A DNA stretch of 64,000 bases from Blasia pusilla (GCA_050084515.1 CM114272.1:20336001-20400000); one strand, 5' to 3'; shown: positions 46,625-58,739, counted from the first letter of the stretch. Numbers and translations are program-made. The notes: generated from the letters alone by a model not told the origin.

Positions 46625-49580
46625 CTCTAACGAAATGGATCTAATCTATACGCATCTAGATGTGAGCATTGTCTGCAGATCGCCAGCTCTTCAGCTCGAT
46701 AGAATTTTAACACTTCACCCATAGGCTTGAAGATATGTGCTCGACATCCGGACTTTTGAGGAATTTTGATGACGTGCGTTTCCAAGGGGGAGAAGAAGTT
46801 TCGGAAGGGGTTCTCGTTTTAGGACGAACTTTGAGACTTGCATCGATTTCGTTTTGTGGCCATCAATTGGATTCTTGGAGGGTACGTACTTAGATTATGC
46901 TAGAGTATGTGATCAGAAGGTCGTTTTTCTACCATTGAAAATTTTAAGAAATGCTGCAATGTCACATAATTTTCTGCCCAATATCAAATTACCTTCCAGA
47001 AGATCCGGATAGTGAAATCCCTCAGGATGCTGCTCAAAGGCATAGGCAAAGCTGAGAGGGTTCCCAATGCAGGGGAATCTTTCATCCGCCAGGAATTCAA
47101 CTGAGAGTTGCAAGAACCACGAAACCATGGATCCACGAAAACTCGGGGAATTTCTCTTAGAATATCAAAGAGATCTGTGTCGAAATTTCACGATCAAAAC
47201 GAAATCTTCTGGTTGCATGTTTCTGTTGCAATTCGAGGATCAATGCACAATTACTGTTTTTGGTTTGGCACCAGATATACTTATCGAGCGTGAGCGACAA
47301 GATTATTGCTGTGGCAACAGATTGGCAAGTAGATTTCTAAATGTCTCATACCGATGTGACGCTCACTCTTCGTAAAAAAGATTCATTCTGCACAAATTTC
47401 AATGTCTCAAACTGACGCCCATGACCATTTAGATCGTTAGCTATGAAGTGATCATGACGTCTGAGCTCCGCAAAGCATGCAATGAAGTTGAAGAGGACAA
47501 GTGTCGTAGACCCTAGAAATTCTGATAGTTGGCACTAGTGGCGAAATTGTTGGTGGGAAGATACTTCCATCTTCTGTTGAAACAACACATCCTGACCAAT
47601 TCTCCCAGCGTCAAGTCAGAATCTTGAGCTTCCTCGACATAGTGCTGGGGATGTCTCAATGATTGATGTGTTGACACCGAAGAAGTGTCAGCAATCTCCT
47701 ACTAATATGTTAGATCTGAGATCACAAACCCTCGACGGAAATGTATCTACGAAAATGATAAAACCATCCATTTTGGATATTGTATAACAGCCATTTCCGG
47801 TGTTTCTCGTATGGTCCTGTGTGGTTTATAAGACATGGAAAAAAGTTCAGTCAGAAATGTTGTCGGTACGATTGGAGAGAAATCGTCCATTATGGAACTC
47901 TTGCGGATCATGTGTAGATGTAGTTATGGTGCATCTCTCTTTACTGTGATGGACCTAATTGCTCCATAGATCCTCCTGAATCATCCTGATGACCGTCGAG
48001 TCACGGACCCTGTCTTGTTCGGAGATTAAACCCCAGAGCTCATGAATCAGAACTCCACTCAGACTGCACTACACTGAAAGTGATACAGCTTCATAAAGGA
48101 TTTGTCCTGAGAAATCGAGCGTCGGTGGAAAATTGCACGGGTGCGCTAGAGACGATCTCCTATAGTTTATATAGATAGATCCCTAAGCTCTCGTTTTAAT
48201 CGGGAGTCTAAGATTACTGGTCCCACTGAATTCAGATTTATCATGCGATCTATTGTGCACGAGCTCGACCTAGATCGATCCTATGTTTTACGACGATGGG
48301 CTGCTCCTAACTCTGCTGGAATTCTGAAGATTTAATTATGCATCAGTCGAAATTCAAACAGATCTCGGTACATGCCACATTGTGGAAGTCGTGGGTCCAA
48401 ATCCTCTTTTCAAAACCGTTCTCACTTCGAGTTCCTCTATTTCTCAAGTTAGAATTTCACGTGTGAGACTTGCACGAGAAGAGCCGAGTTCGCCGCTGCG
48501 ATCCTCTCATTCTTGGACGCGGTAAGAACTCACCGGTAGCTTCATGAATCTCTGTCATAACGTACTTAGAATTCTTCCGCAGGTTCAGGAGATGCATTCG
48601 GATTTGGTGCACATGCCATCATCGTTAAATCCAAAGCCCCTGAAACTTTCCGAGTCTTCCTTAATTGCAAGTTCGCCAATCCACCGGCCCAGATCCGATC
48701 ACACGTGTGAAACTTCCACCCCAAGGACGGAGTTCGCCGCTGCTATCTTCACACTTGGACGCGACAACAACCATTCGCTGCTAGTTTCATGACTGTCGGA
48801 AGCAATATGAAAAGGTTTCACTAGCAGGTTCATGAGACGCATTCCGCATTGCGTTTGCAGACCCGTGTTTCTGCGCATTTTACAGGCACACATATCGTGA
48901 TCGGCTCGGGAAGCCGCGGTCTAACGTGAGGCACACTTGAGTCACTCGACTTGTATTGCCGTGAGACCGAGGGACAAGGCAGTATCGTGTACGTCCAGTA
49001 TGTGGACCAATGTCTGAGCAAACCTTCCACGACTACCATGAGAGATCCCGATCGTTGGATCGGAACTCTCGCCGATGGAGTACGTGCACGGGTTTTCTCA
49101 GGGGCCTACGTCTCTAGATATGTAAGCGCTCACTAGAGACGTGACGTTTATCTACGGAGAGACCAGGGCATGTAACCACGTGTCCTGCCCAGATGACGAC
49201 GGCACTGCACGGCACAGCAGGCCCGTAGTCCCGTTCCGTGTTTACGGCGACGCCGTTCCGGAACTTGAAGTAGCAGAACATCGGTTTGTATGTCTGTCCT
49301 TCCCGGATCAGCCATGCTCCGTCCGATGGAGAATCTAACGGCTAGAAGAGTACTCTCATGGTAGTTGAGTGATCGAAGTAGCAGTACACCATTCCAAAAG
49401 CCGTCCGATTCACCATCCTACGGGCTTCATTCATCCACGCACTGCGAGTTCAAATCCATCTACTGCAGTAGAAGACGTGGAGAGAGGACTGTACCGCGGT
49501 CTCGAACCAAAGTCCCTTCCGCATTTTCAGTCACATAGTTCGACGCAATCGATGGATCTGTCCATCGAATTCGTCTTCTT
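46625..49580. other. Intergenic region, no gene seen; one tandem duplication
   Basis: It contains the 3' UTR of the protease and, at the right end, the promoter region of the VOC gene. Short frames such as 47,067-47,375 resemble no family. A roughly 244-bp-offset duplication lies at 48,458-48,860. Confidence 0.45.
48458..48860. repeat. Diverged tandem duplication, about 244-bp offset
   Basis: Shared in both units: 'cacgtgtgagactt'/'cacgtgtgaaactt' (48,458/48,702), 'gagttcgccgctgc', 'cttggacgcg', 'gcaggttca(g/t)gaga(t/c)gcattc' (48,579/48,824). Each unit starts with an ACGTG core, a common plant bZIP/bHLH binding word. It lies about 1 kb upstream of the VOC gene. A regulatory role is only a possibility. 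Confidence 0.6.
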
Positions 49581-49590
49581 CAGTCACCCC

Positions 49591-49597
49591 TATAAAG
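49591..49597 (+). promoter_or_regulatory. TATA box of the glyoxalase-I-like gene
   Basis: 'cccctataaagatcc' gives a TATAAAG core 240 bases upstream of the chosen start codon. From about 30 bases downstream, where transcription should begin, there is no ATG before 49,831, which supports both the promoter and the start choice. Confidence 0.55.
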
Positions 49598-49830
49598 ATC
49601 CAGCTCACACTCGTCCCTCGAATTTCCACAAGCGAGGTCACCGAACTTCACTTGACCACAGATACGTTTGAGTCGTCAGCTTGCCTCTTGCTCGCATCTC
49701 GATCGAACGCGCACTTTCGGCCGATTCTGCTGTTGCAACGCATTCGGCTCCTTCAAGATCATCCTACACTGCAGATTCGTCCTATCGCCTTTCTGCGGGT
49801 GAGAGTGATATTGTGGAGATCACGCGGTTG

Positions 49831-51056
49831 ATGGAGCCGGGCTCGGCACAGCGAGTGGCGATCATGGAGGAATTTGACACGTTGAGGGAACCGTCCGCGT
49901 TGGGATTGTCGCGTGTGAATCATCTCTCGCGGAAAGTTTCGAGCGTCAAGGAATCGAAGAGGTTTTATGAGAATTTCCTGGGCTTTGTCCAGGTTCAGAG
50001 GCCCAGATCGTTCGGTTTCACGGGCGCATGGTACGTGTGATTGATCGCATATCGATCGTTCTTTCTACCGGACCACTACAGCCCCGTAATTTAACACCAC
50101 ACCCGATCGTCTGCATCGTTTGATTTCCCATCGATGAACTCTCGCTCCGAGATCGAAGGAAACTTAAAGATCCGGACTCAGTCTGGAAGAGCGCTAGCAG
50201 CTTTTTGAGAAATTATGTTTTCGTTAATATGTGAATAATGCTCGCCTGCAAATTTTCGGATTCCGCAAGATGTATTGATCGATTCCCTCACCTTCAGGTC
50301 AATCTCTTTCCCTGTCGATTCTGATTGACCGTCTAGAAGTGGAACGCTTAATCGTGAGGCTTCGGACGTGCTATCCAGAGCTCCATCGTCAACCTTTCTT
50401 CTGAACTGAATTGTTATATGGATAGTTCAGGCTCTTCAACTATGGCATCGGAATCCATTTGCTGCAATGCGATGAGTGCACAATGAAGGAGAGAGAAATA
50501 GATCCCCAAGACGACCATATCTCCTTTCAGGTACGCCCGGAACTCTCCGCAGGATCCTTGCAACAATCGGAATTAGGATGTTCATTTCCCGTCATCATGT
50601 GAGGAAAATTGCAGCAGTTACGTAGTCTTGATTTCTTCTGAGCTGAGCTCTCATCGACCGATGGGCATACCTAGACCATATGTAATTATGTACGAAGATT
50701 ATGTCAAGAGTTCAAATTATGATTTCATGTAGTGCGAGGACATCGACTTGGTGGAGGAGAAGCTGAGAGAACACGGGATCCGTTATTTGAGGCGCAAGGT
50801 TGAGCAAGAAGACATAACGGTGGACCAGGTGTTCTTCTTCGATCCGGACGGTTTCATGATCGAAGTATGTAACTGCGATCAGCTCCCGGTGGTACCGCTT
50901 GCGCTTGCCCGCGCTGCATCCCTCCAAAATCTGCAGCAGCGTGTGGCATCTTGCAATTGTAAATCCTCGGAATGTCTTAATTCTAACGGTACGATTTCGG
51001 AAGTATTGATAGATCGACTAGCTCTAGCTCCATACTCGGAGCCCGCTAGCACGTAG
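49831..51056 (+). CDS. Glyoxalase-I-like VOC-fold protein (plant lactoylglutathione lyase family), three exons
   Basis: Exons 49,831-50,030, 50,431-50,530 and 50,733-51,056, with GT-AG introns (donors catg|gtacgt and tcag|gtacgc; acceptors ttcag|g and tgtag|t). The join gives 207 residues. The VOC fold is visible: RVNHLSRKVSSVKESKRFYE with metal-ligand-like His-31, LGFVQVQRPRSFGFTGAW, GIGIHLLQ (exon 2), DPQDDHISFQCEDIDLVEEK, VDQVFFFDPDGFMIEVCNCD with Gln-132 and Glu-144. This is the conserved plant family annotated as glyoxalase I-like. Several members lack strong methylglyoxal activity, so the substrate is uncertain. A Cys-containing tail of about 50 residues after LPVVPL is longer than usual. 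The start is the first ATG after the TATA box; Met-12 (49,864) has a better context and leaky initiation is possible. The product is probably cytosolic. Confidence 0.9.
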
Positions 51057-52380
51057 GCTCAAGAATCGGAGATTCGTTCATTAGCTTCTCATAAGCGTGT
51101 GTTGAATTGTACATCTATTTGATCAGATCTTGGATAGAGAGGTTTTAGTCTTCTAATCCAGGAGACGTTCGTCTAAATTGTGTTGTTGAAAGCTTCATCT
51201 GCTGCGAATTTTCACCGGCTCTAATGTAGGTTTACAATTGGAAAGGTCCTCAAGAGTACCTACCAGCACATACTCACTTCGCTCACCACACTCTGTTCAA
51301 GTCTTTTCTTGCTAAGGGGGAACTAATGGAGGATGCATCCAGGGGCATCATCACAAGCACTAGAAAGATGAGTATCTCAGTCTGTCAGACCTTCAGTGCA
51401 CGGACTCCTGGATACGGTGCGTCGCGCATCATCACTAGCACTAGAGGGATGAATATCCTGACCTGTTGGTTTCGCTGCGCTGGACTCCTGAACACATTCA
51501 AATTGACCTCTATCGATTTATTGACCTCTGGTGATAACAGTTGAACCGCACTGCTGATTAATTACTCCGAAAATTTTTAGACAACTCACTGGAGTATGAT
51601 CATCTCAAACCTGTTCGTGCTGGCCAGTGTCAATAGCACGCAGCTCGCCCCAAGATCGCTGTTTGAGTCGTTATGCTACGAATTCTATGTACATTGAGAC
51701 CCGTCAACTTCTCTGCAGGCACCAGGCAGGGGACTCCAATTTAGTTCAGAAGTGGTGGTATATGTGCATGATTTGTACATGCCTGGTTGCCGTTTAGTTA
51801 TCAACCGCACTCATGTTTGGGATCTCTGCAGCTGAGAACTGGAAGTGACGCTCCGGAGCCCTGTCCAGAGATTGCTTCATGCATTGGATCGGAAACAGAA
51901 GATCTATATGTGTGGATTTGTAGTATAGCAGAATACCCAAGATTTCCATGGATGGTCAACGTGCATCCCTAGGTCCAGACTCCGAGATGTGAAGATTAAT
52001 CCGCATGGATTGGGGTGCTGGCTCAATTCAAATCCCGCACCTGCCAAGGTCTGATTTGGACCCATCATTTTATCTATCTACCTTTTGTCGACACTTGGAG
52101 GGGATTTGATTTCTTCCCAAAAAAATTTAGGAATGGTTTGGCTTGTTTTTTCTAGTTCATTTCTTATAGTTTGGAATCAAGAATTTTGGAATATTATTAA
52201 GTTCACTCATATAAATGTCCTAACAAAAATTTACCTAAAACATCTAAGACTTATCGGTAGTAGAAAGAACCTCAATGCAAAAGTGAGAAGAAAAGTCTTA
52301 GAAAATTTGAAGGAAAAGCAAGAATAGAGTGGTTTGGAGGCGAAAGGGGAATTTTGGTTTTGAGATCGGCAACCAACTAT
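51057..52380. other. 3' flank of the VOC gene; no further gene
   Basis: 3' UTR and spacer. A diverged 81-bp-offset tandem duplication lies at 51,345-51,500. Nothing else recognised. Confidence 0.45.
51345..51500. repeat. Diverged tandem duplication, 81-bp offset
   Basis: 'gcatcatcacaagcactaga' (51,345) recurs as 'gcatcatcactagcactaga' (51,426), followed in both by 'gatga(g/a)tatc' and, near the unit end, 'ggactcctg'. Confidence 0.65.
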
Positions 52381-52670
52381 TGAGGAGCCCGCCATGTGGG
52401 CCTTGCACGGGCTCAAGGGTCTGAGCGCGCCCAATGGAGGCCCACCCCGTCCTAAAGGCCTAGCTGCGGGTTTGCCACGCGCTAGTACGGGCTCCACATG
52501 GGCCACAAAACGAGTACGAGTTTGATCAACCCGGATCTACGCGGCGGACTCACATGTGGGCTCACGTGTGGGCAGCGGGTACCTGGGCATGCATGGAAAT
52601 GCAGTCCCTATGACAGACATAAGTCCGCCGACACAGACTTTGTCCGTGTGCAACCGTGAGGATACGGCTC
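52380..52670 (-). repeat. GC-rich repeat, third relative
   Basis: Same composition and same right end ('cataagtccgccgacacaga', then 'gtgtgcaacc') as 42,350-42,570. It abuts the copia LTR relic on its right. Confidence 0.55.
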
Positions 52671-52679
52671 ATACACACA

Positions 52680-53350
52680 TATCACCGAGAATGAAATTTT
52701 ACAATGAGAGAATGAGTGGAGATTGATCTCCTTATACTAATTTTATCATTAATATAAGGTATGTATAAGCAACCTTAACCCTAATTCTAATCATAGTCTC
52801 AAGTTATACTAAGTGTGGTTAACTAATCCTAGTTAATATAATTCTAATGCTTTACTAACTAATCAAGATTAAGCTTTCTGACTTCCTATGAATACCAAAT
52901 ATAGCACTTTGTATGTTCGGAGAGTTTCACTATTACTCACTCTTCAATACTCCCCCTCAACCTCATATCTATATCTCTAACATCTAAATCCTTTCTAAAC
53001 ATCTAAAACTTATCTCTAAACAATGCTTTTGTAAAGATATTTACAATTTGCTTATCTTTATCTATGTACATAAGATTAATTTCTCTTACAAACACTTTCT
53101 CTTTGGTAAAAAGATAGTGCACATCAACATGTTCTGTTCGAGCATGAAACATTAGGTTATTAGCAAGCTTCATGTTGCTAATATTTTATGTATAAATTAT
53201 ATTAGGTCCTAAGTTACTAATACCAATCTCATCAAATATAGATGAAGCCATACCGCTTCACATGCTCCATTGGTTGCTCCTTTGTACTTAGCCTTTATTT
53301 ATTATAAATAATTGAATATTGAGCCTTTTTTTATAATAAAATTAACTACT
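52680..53350 (-). mobile_element. Ty1/copia 3' end: RNase H tail, polypurine tract, LTR start
   Basis: On minus, about 53,300-52,990 reads ACEAVWLHLYLMRL, then KLANNLMFHARTEHVDVHYL, then FTKEKVFVREINLMYIDKDK and QIVNIFTKALFRDKF. This is the characteristic copia RNase H C-terminus ('H.RTKHID..YHF.R......I...Y......AD.FTK.L'). It is followed after the frame ends by a purine tract gaggttgagggggag (52,964-52,950) and then 'tattgaagagtgag', the usual place for the 3' LTR start (5'-TG form mutated). The upstream part of pol is missing, apparently replaced by the non-LTR copy C. The LTR continues to about 52,680. Confidence 0.85.
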
Positions 53351-53354
53351 TCTC

Positions 53355-54830
53355 GAGTTAATTATGGAATTCTCTCCAATTTTTTCTTTTACATCGATTG
53401 ATTTATTTTAACATTTCTATCATAGCAACATTTGATCAATTTCTTGGTCCTAATACTTTCAATGGAAATTATACTATTATGACTTCACAACAAGCTATTT
53501 TGCCTCTTTCTTTTGGAGATGTGATGATTTCTTCTACAAATGCATTTGCACCAAGAAGTTCTTTTGGGATTTAGGCTTTGGTCATCCCTATTAACTTATT
53601 AAGACTTCAAGGTTCTTCCAAGGAGATACATCTATCTTGATGGGTCATGGCCCATTTTGAGAAGAATCTATTATTTCAATAACAACTACAATCTTCTCGG
53701 GCTATTCTTTCACTTGCTACATAAGAAATTCTACCCCTCCTTCAATCAAATAATTACAAAACGGTTTCCTTGACTTCAAAAGCTCATCTCCAAGAACTTG
53801 CACCAAGTCAACTTTTCAAGCGTGCACTTGCTAAGACAACCTCTATTGCTCATGAAGATAACCTAAATTTATGTGTGGGTACAAGACGGAGAGATTGGCT
53901 TACTACAAACCCTCCCATTTTTCCATTGCTTCTTCAAAGGAGGATATTCTCAAAAACTATACGGTTACACCGTAAACTCCCTCATCCTTCTCTTTTACGT
54001 GTACCTAATTATACATGGAGGGAGCCCATTAATGCAAAGGTTATCTACATTCTCCGATGTGGATATGGTGGCTAACGAACGACGATTCATGGTGTGATCA
54101 AACAGGTAATAGCATTGGTGGCTCACATTGCAAGGAACATGGTTGGGCAAAATTAGTTGCATGTCCTACCTTCTACTACACATGCAACTACTTGTCAATG
54201 AGTTGATATCCTTATGTCCCAAGGTGGCTTTTTTCTATAAGATAATATGGTGGTTGTTGGTCTAATACATTCTAGCTTTGTATGTTAAGTTGCACATATT
54301 TAAGGTTTCATCTCCGATACTACACCAAGAATCAAGCAGTTATGTTATATCGTAAAACATGTGACCACTGGCTTTATCCCTCTTGTAATGGAATTTTTGG
54401 GCCACTTGCATGTATCTTTTGGTACTTTCCTAAAAAGATGTGCTCATCATTCCCTCTTGAATTATCAACTTCTCCCTTCTCTTCTCTATCACTACTTATT
54501 ATTCATATTCCCTTTCAATGGCATTACAATGTGCACAAACATTGGCACTCATCCATGAAGCCAAAAAAAATTTGTTAGATTTATTCCAAAGTTTTGATCA
54601 TGCAACTTGTTGAATTGTTTTTTTGTTGCCTTCTTACTGTTTTCCTTTTTCATCTTCCTTCCTTTTCCCCTTGTTGCATTGGGATGTTATTGATAAAAAA
54701 ATTTTATGATAAATTGACCAATACGATGCTCCTATGCTGCATATTTTTTAAGTCTAAGAATATCAAAATATTTCTTTTCTCCTATAATCTCCTTAGGACT
54801 TGGCGAAAATCTCCACCCCTTGATAGTTCA
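53355..54830 (+). mobile_element. Non-LTR retrotransposon, 5'-truncated, decayed (copy C)
   Basis: Begins in the post-RT region ('ttatggaattctctccaatt', as in 2,038 and 21,458) and continues through the Cys/His region (LHRKLPHPSLLRVPNYTWRE near 53,965) and C-terminal region to a T-rich tail at about 54,590-54,700. Every frame is interrupted. It is the youngest-looking junction with the copia relic on its left, since copia sequence stops where it starts. Confidence 0.7.
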
Positions 54831-55860
54831 TAAATATTCAACATCTGTTGTATGTCCATGTTGTAATCAAACTAAAAAATGGAAGAATAAAAAGTGGGAT
54901 CAAACTTTTCAAAGATATCTTCAACAGGCATAATTAATTAAAAAAGATATATCTATTTATAAATAAATATATTGGGAAAAAAGATAAAGTAGGTAATAAA
55001 TCAAAGAATATTTGGAAAATTTGGGAAAAGGAAATTCCCAAACCTTAAAATTAAAATAAAAAATCATGGCTTGATCTTGGAAATCTTTAGATTGATCCAA
55101 TTTGGGTTATCCTTAGGTTGGGACAACCAAGGATATCTTGGATTCCGGCCAATCTAGGCCATTAGATCGAGTTGAATCTAAGCTTTGCAATCTAGGTCTT
55201 ATATACATCAATTGCACTCGGTCCGGTAGGGTAAGCAAGGCAATTGGAGTGGTTGGTCTAGCTCTTACATTGTTGGCTTAAGGGGAGAAATAAGGAGCGA
55301 GGGTCTAAGGGAGGGAGGAAGGAAGGAAGGGGAAATTGGGGGATAGTCAAGGGAGGTGACAACGGTAAGGCTTCTTTTTTAGTCTATGGTGATCGCATCT
55401 TGATGTTTGAGAGGCACTGACCATCGTAAATAACCAAATCCTCGGGGGGGTCACTATATGGAGGGCTCTACATCACCTGCGACGTTTTAGGATCTAGACC
55501 CCCTAATTTATAAGTGAAAAAATATTTTTTTCTCACCATTATGTATTTTAAAGGAATCATTTTTCATTTTTGGTACCCCTAAAATTCTTTAAGTAAAGCA
55601 ATCACTTGAAGTAAATAAGACCTGAAAAGAAAAGAAAAGTACCAAGTTAAGTTAACATCCAACATGTTGTCCTTACACTATGACAATGACAGAGGGGAAT
55701 TGAACCCCTAATTGAGCAAGAGGCTCAATCAGCCAATCTGTCCTTCCCCTAGCCTACTCCCTCCCATTATCCTACTCATAATTCAAGAGTGTCAAGTACA
55801 CTCTAAGCACACTCCATAAAAATATTTAATTTAACATATCTCAAATATAAAAAAACTCAC
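54830..55860. other. No gene seen
   Basis: AT-rich to mixed sequence with no recognised coding pattern. A minus-strand 'ggggttcaattcccc' at about 55,694-55,708 resembles a tRNA T-arm, but no cloverleaf can be completed (see rejected items). Confidence 0.4.
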
Positions 55861-55865
55861 CAAGA

Positions 55866-58671
55866 TCAACTCACACTCTGAATATATGTAGTCAAAGCAT
55901 GTAAGTCAACTAAATCAAGTATATATATTCTATCTTGTCCCCTTGATTTCATTATCAAATTCACATTAGAGATCACTATTTCAATATCAATCCATTGCAC
56001 ATCTATTGCATCATAACTGAACAAGGTTTTGGTGTTATCATGGCAGAAAGACTTGTACCAATTACACATAATACGACAAATACTTCCGTTTTGTCCAGGA
56101 GGAGGTACAAGCATGTTTAACAAGTCCAAGGCCCTACGACGTCTTGACCAATGTGAACCATTCTTTTGAATCATAAACACAGTACGCCCCAACCAATACT
56201 CTTTTTTTGCAACTCCTGCCTCCATTGCAAGTTATGTCTCTTTTCCCTTCCTTTTCTTTGACTTTGTTGATCTTGTGGAAGGGCCAACATTTGCTGTAGA
56301 TTCAAAAAAAAACTGCAATATCACTACCAACATCAACCAAACAAGTTGGGCAATTAGGATCACGTTCCTTTCCCTTATCAGTAGTGTAATAAGTCTTTTG
56401 GGCTATTCGAGTTAGTCTATCCTTTGACATGAAAGGATTGCAAGACAATTGACTTACAAGGGTGGATTTATAAATAATCTTGCCCTCATAAATTACAGTA
56501 GGCACTATTGTATGGGGAATTGCCACATTAAAGAGTTATGCTTGAACAAATGCAAACACATGCCTTACTTAATGTCCTAATACCTCCATTTCAATGGATT
56601 TGGGATCAATGTCAATATCTATCTCTTCGTTATCTATTATGAAAGGTACATAGATATCACAACTTTCCTCTACAACCCAAGAATCAATATGGTTCAAATC
56701 TTCCTCAGGGTCCTCAAACTCTGAGAACTCCCCAATTGGGTGCTCATATATTGGAGACACTATTGTGGATCGGTTATCTTCATGTTCTTCAACATCATCA
56801 CATGACACTACTTCCCTTATTGAAGCTGAATGAGGCCATGTCTCGGCCTCCACATCCCATGGATGCATCCACCACCTTCTCTTTGCAATTGGCAAGGAAC
56901 TCCTTGGAGACATGTTCAGCAACCTCAAAAGCTCTTTTGCTGCCTCCAACCCTTCTTTAAGAGCATCAAAAACTAACTCATTAGTCCCAACCAATGAATA
57001 ATCAAATAGATTCGGATCCTGGTCTCCTTCACCAAGAGGATGCAGTTTTGCCCAAATATGATCTTGCTTATGATGTGAACAACGTATCTTTAATCCTTCT
57101 GGTCCATCCTCTAGGCCAGCCAGTCAATTCACTCCTACTGCACTATCTAGTAGAGATCCAAATTCATATTTTCTTTCATGACCACTCATGCCACCTACCT
57201 TGCTGAAAAAAAATCTCACAACAATCAGATCCTAGCAAGTGAAATGGAACTTGAAGATATGGAAACTTGTCTCAAAATGCACAAACTAAGAGTACAATGA
57301 AATGGCAAGACATGTTGATATCATGGAAAGCTTGAACAGAGATCATATTTTTTTTCTGTGATACATCCTGTATTCCCTGTCACATAATGGTCACCGTACT
57401 TCAACCATAGCCTCCACAAACGGAGAAACCAAGATACCTTAGATGCCAATACTATATGAGTTCTCAAGTCATGCTTCACAGAGAAGAAAATGTCGATGTA
57501 ATCTGCACAAATCTCAAGGTACAACTTAGTCCCAAATTTGTGCAAAATCTTACACGTGAAATATGTAATGAGACTATAGTCTTATTGTGCTTACCTACAA
57601 AATTTCTCTATCGTATTCATTAATTAAACCCAAGAGATATGTTGATAATCTGCAGTGCCTAGTGTGGGGACAATTGGATGATCAGGGCAATAGATCATCC
57701 ATTTGATCTCATTATGTGCAACATGACGACAAGATTCTCTGCCAGGTGCAAAACCTTCCTCCTTGCTCGCTGCCAAGCAACCCAAATGCCATGTCTTCGG
57801 ACATCTCAAACATCGGACGATGTTTGCTAGATGCTCGTTGCGATGCGGCATGTTGCATGCCACACATGTATGGAGAGGGCAACACTGCACATCAAGTGGC
57901 AAGCATCCATGACAGAAGAAACAAACACAGAAAGGTTGGGGGCACTGTCTTATATAAGTTTGAATGGAAGACATACAAATGTTTCAAGCCACACTTGAAA
58001 CATTTGTATGTCCCAGAGGTACACTCTGGACAATACCAAGGGTCGCTCACCTTGTTCTTTGGAATGACCACAGCAGGGCAATGAGACACCGTCTGGCCAA
58101 CTCTACGAACATGGTGAAATTGTCGATGGCAAAGCCCATCACAAATCACTAGATCTCCATGCAAATTGCAAATAGCACACAAATGAGGACTGCATTGTCG
58201 CAACACAATATCTGAGAATAGGGGAATTTCTGGCAACCTCATGCTCATGTTCTTCCTAGAGTGTGGATTATTCTTGGCTTGCCCCTTGTACCTTGCCGTT
58301 ATGGCTACTCGACATTTAAACATGGACACTGAATTAGTTATAACTTAACCAAATAGAAGATATGGGCATGCATAATTGTAGAAAAACTAAAAGATTTAAA
58401 AGTCAATTGCTTAGAACTCAACTAAATACCAACTCTCAAAAAAATAAACTATGCTTGAAAAGGAAGTAGAATCCTTCCTAGTGTAGTTCTGAATGCCTGC
58501 TGCAAACGCTTTGAAATGTATGTCTGATAACACACAATGCAGCATAAGCATAGAATAACTATTTTTGCTAGCTCGAGAGAAGAAATAGGCTACAGACATA
58601 AACTCAACATCCCCACATGTTGAACACACATGAAAGACAGGTTGGATAGTTACATAAGACCACATTACCAA
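55866..58671 (-). pseudogene. EDM2-like PHD-finger protein gene, degraded
   Basis: Minus-strand pieces in order. At 58,329-58,000: CAICNLHGDLVICDGLCHRQ then DPWYCPECTSGTYKCFKCG. After a frameshift at the palindrome, 57,950-57,630: CCPLHTCVACNMPHRNEHLA, VRCLRCPKTWHLGCLAA and MIYCPDHPIVPTLGTA. This array of atypical PHD fingers with 'CPLH.C..C......C..CP...H..CL.....IYC..H' is the pattern of the plant EDM2 family, nuclear proteins linked to histone-mark reading and silencing of intronic transposons. Further downstream on the same strand are GLKIRCSHHKQDHIWAKLHP and ELVFDALKEGLEAAKELLRL (57,110-56,900), an acidic stretch to 56,570, then GKIIYKSTLVSQLSC (56,480) and RRALDLLNMLVPPPGQNGSI (about 56,150), which I do not recognise. 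In-frame stops (for example near 57,125 and 56,235) and the frameshift indicate a pseudogene, although some breaks could be unrecognised introns. Confidence 0.6.
57970..58012. repeat. Palindrome, 19-bp arms, 5-nt loop, in the PHD pseudogene
   Basis: gacatacaaatgtttcaag (57,970-57,988) is mirrored by cttgaaacatttgtatgtc (57,994-58,012). It sits on the Tyr-Lys-Cys-Phe-Lys-Cys zinc-ligand codons and at the point where the reading frame breaks, so it is probably the lesion that disrupted the gene. Confidence 0.92.
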
Positions 58672-58739
58672 TCTGTGCCCTTGTGACCGGTGTGGAAAAT
58701 AGTATCCATGAAAACTGCCAAGGCTTTGGGACCAAATCT

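Noticed and set aside
55690-55752. tRNA-like segment on the minus strand (ggggttcaattcccc)
   Set aside because: Only a T-arm-like hairpin is convincing. The D-arm, anticodon arm and acceptor stem cannot be folded together, so it is at most a fragment.
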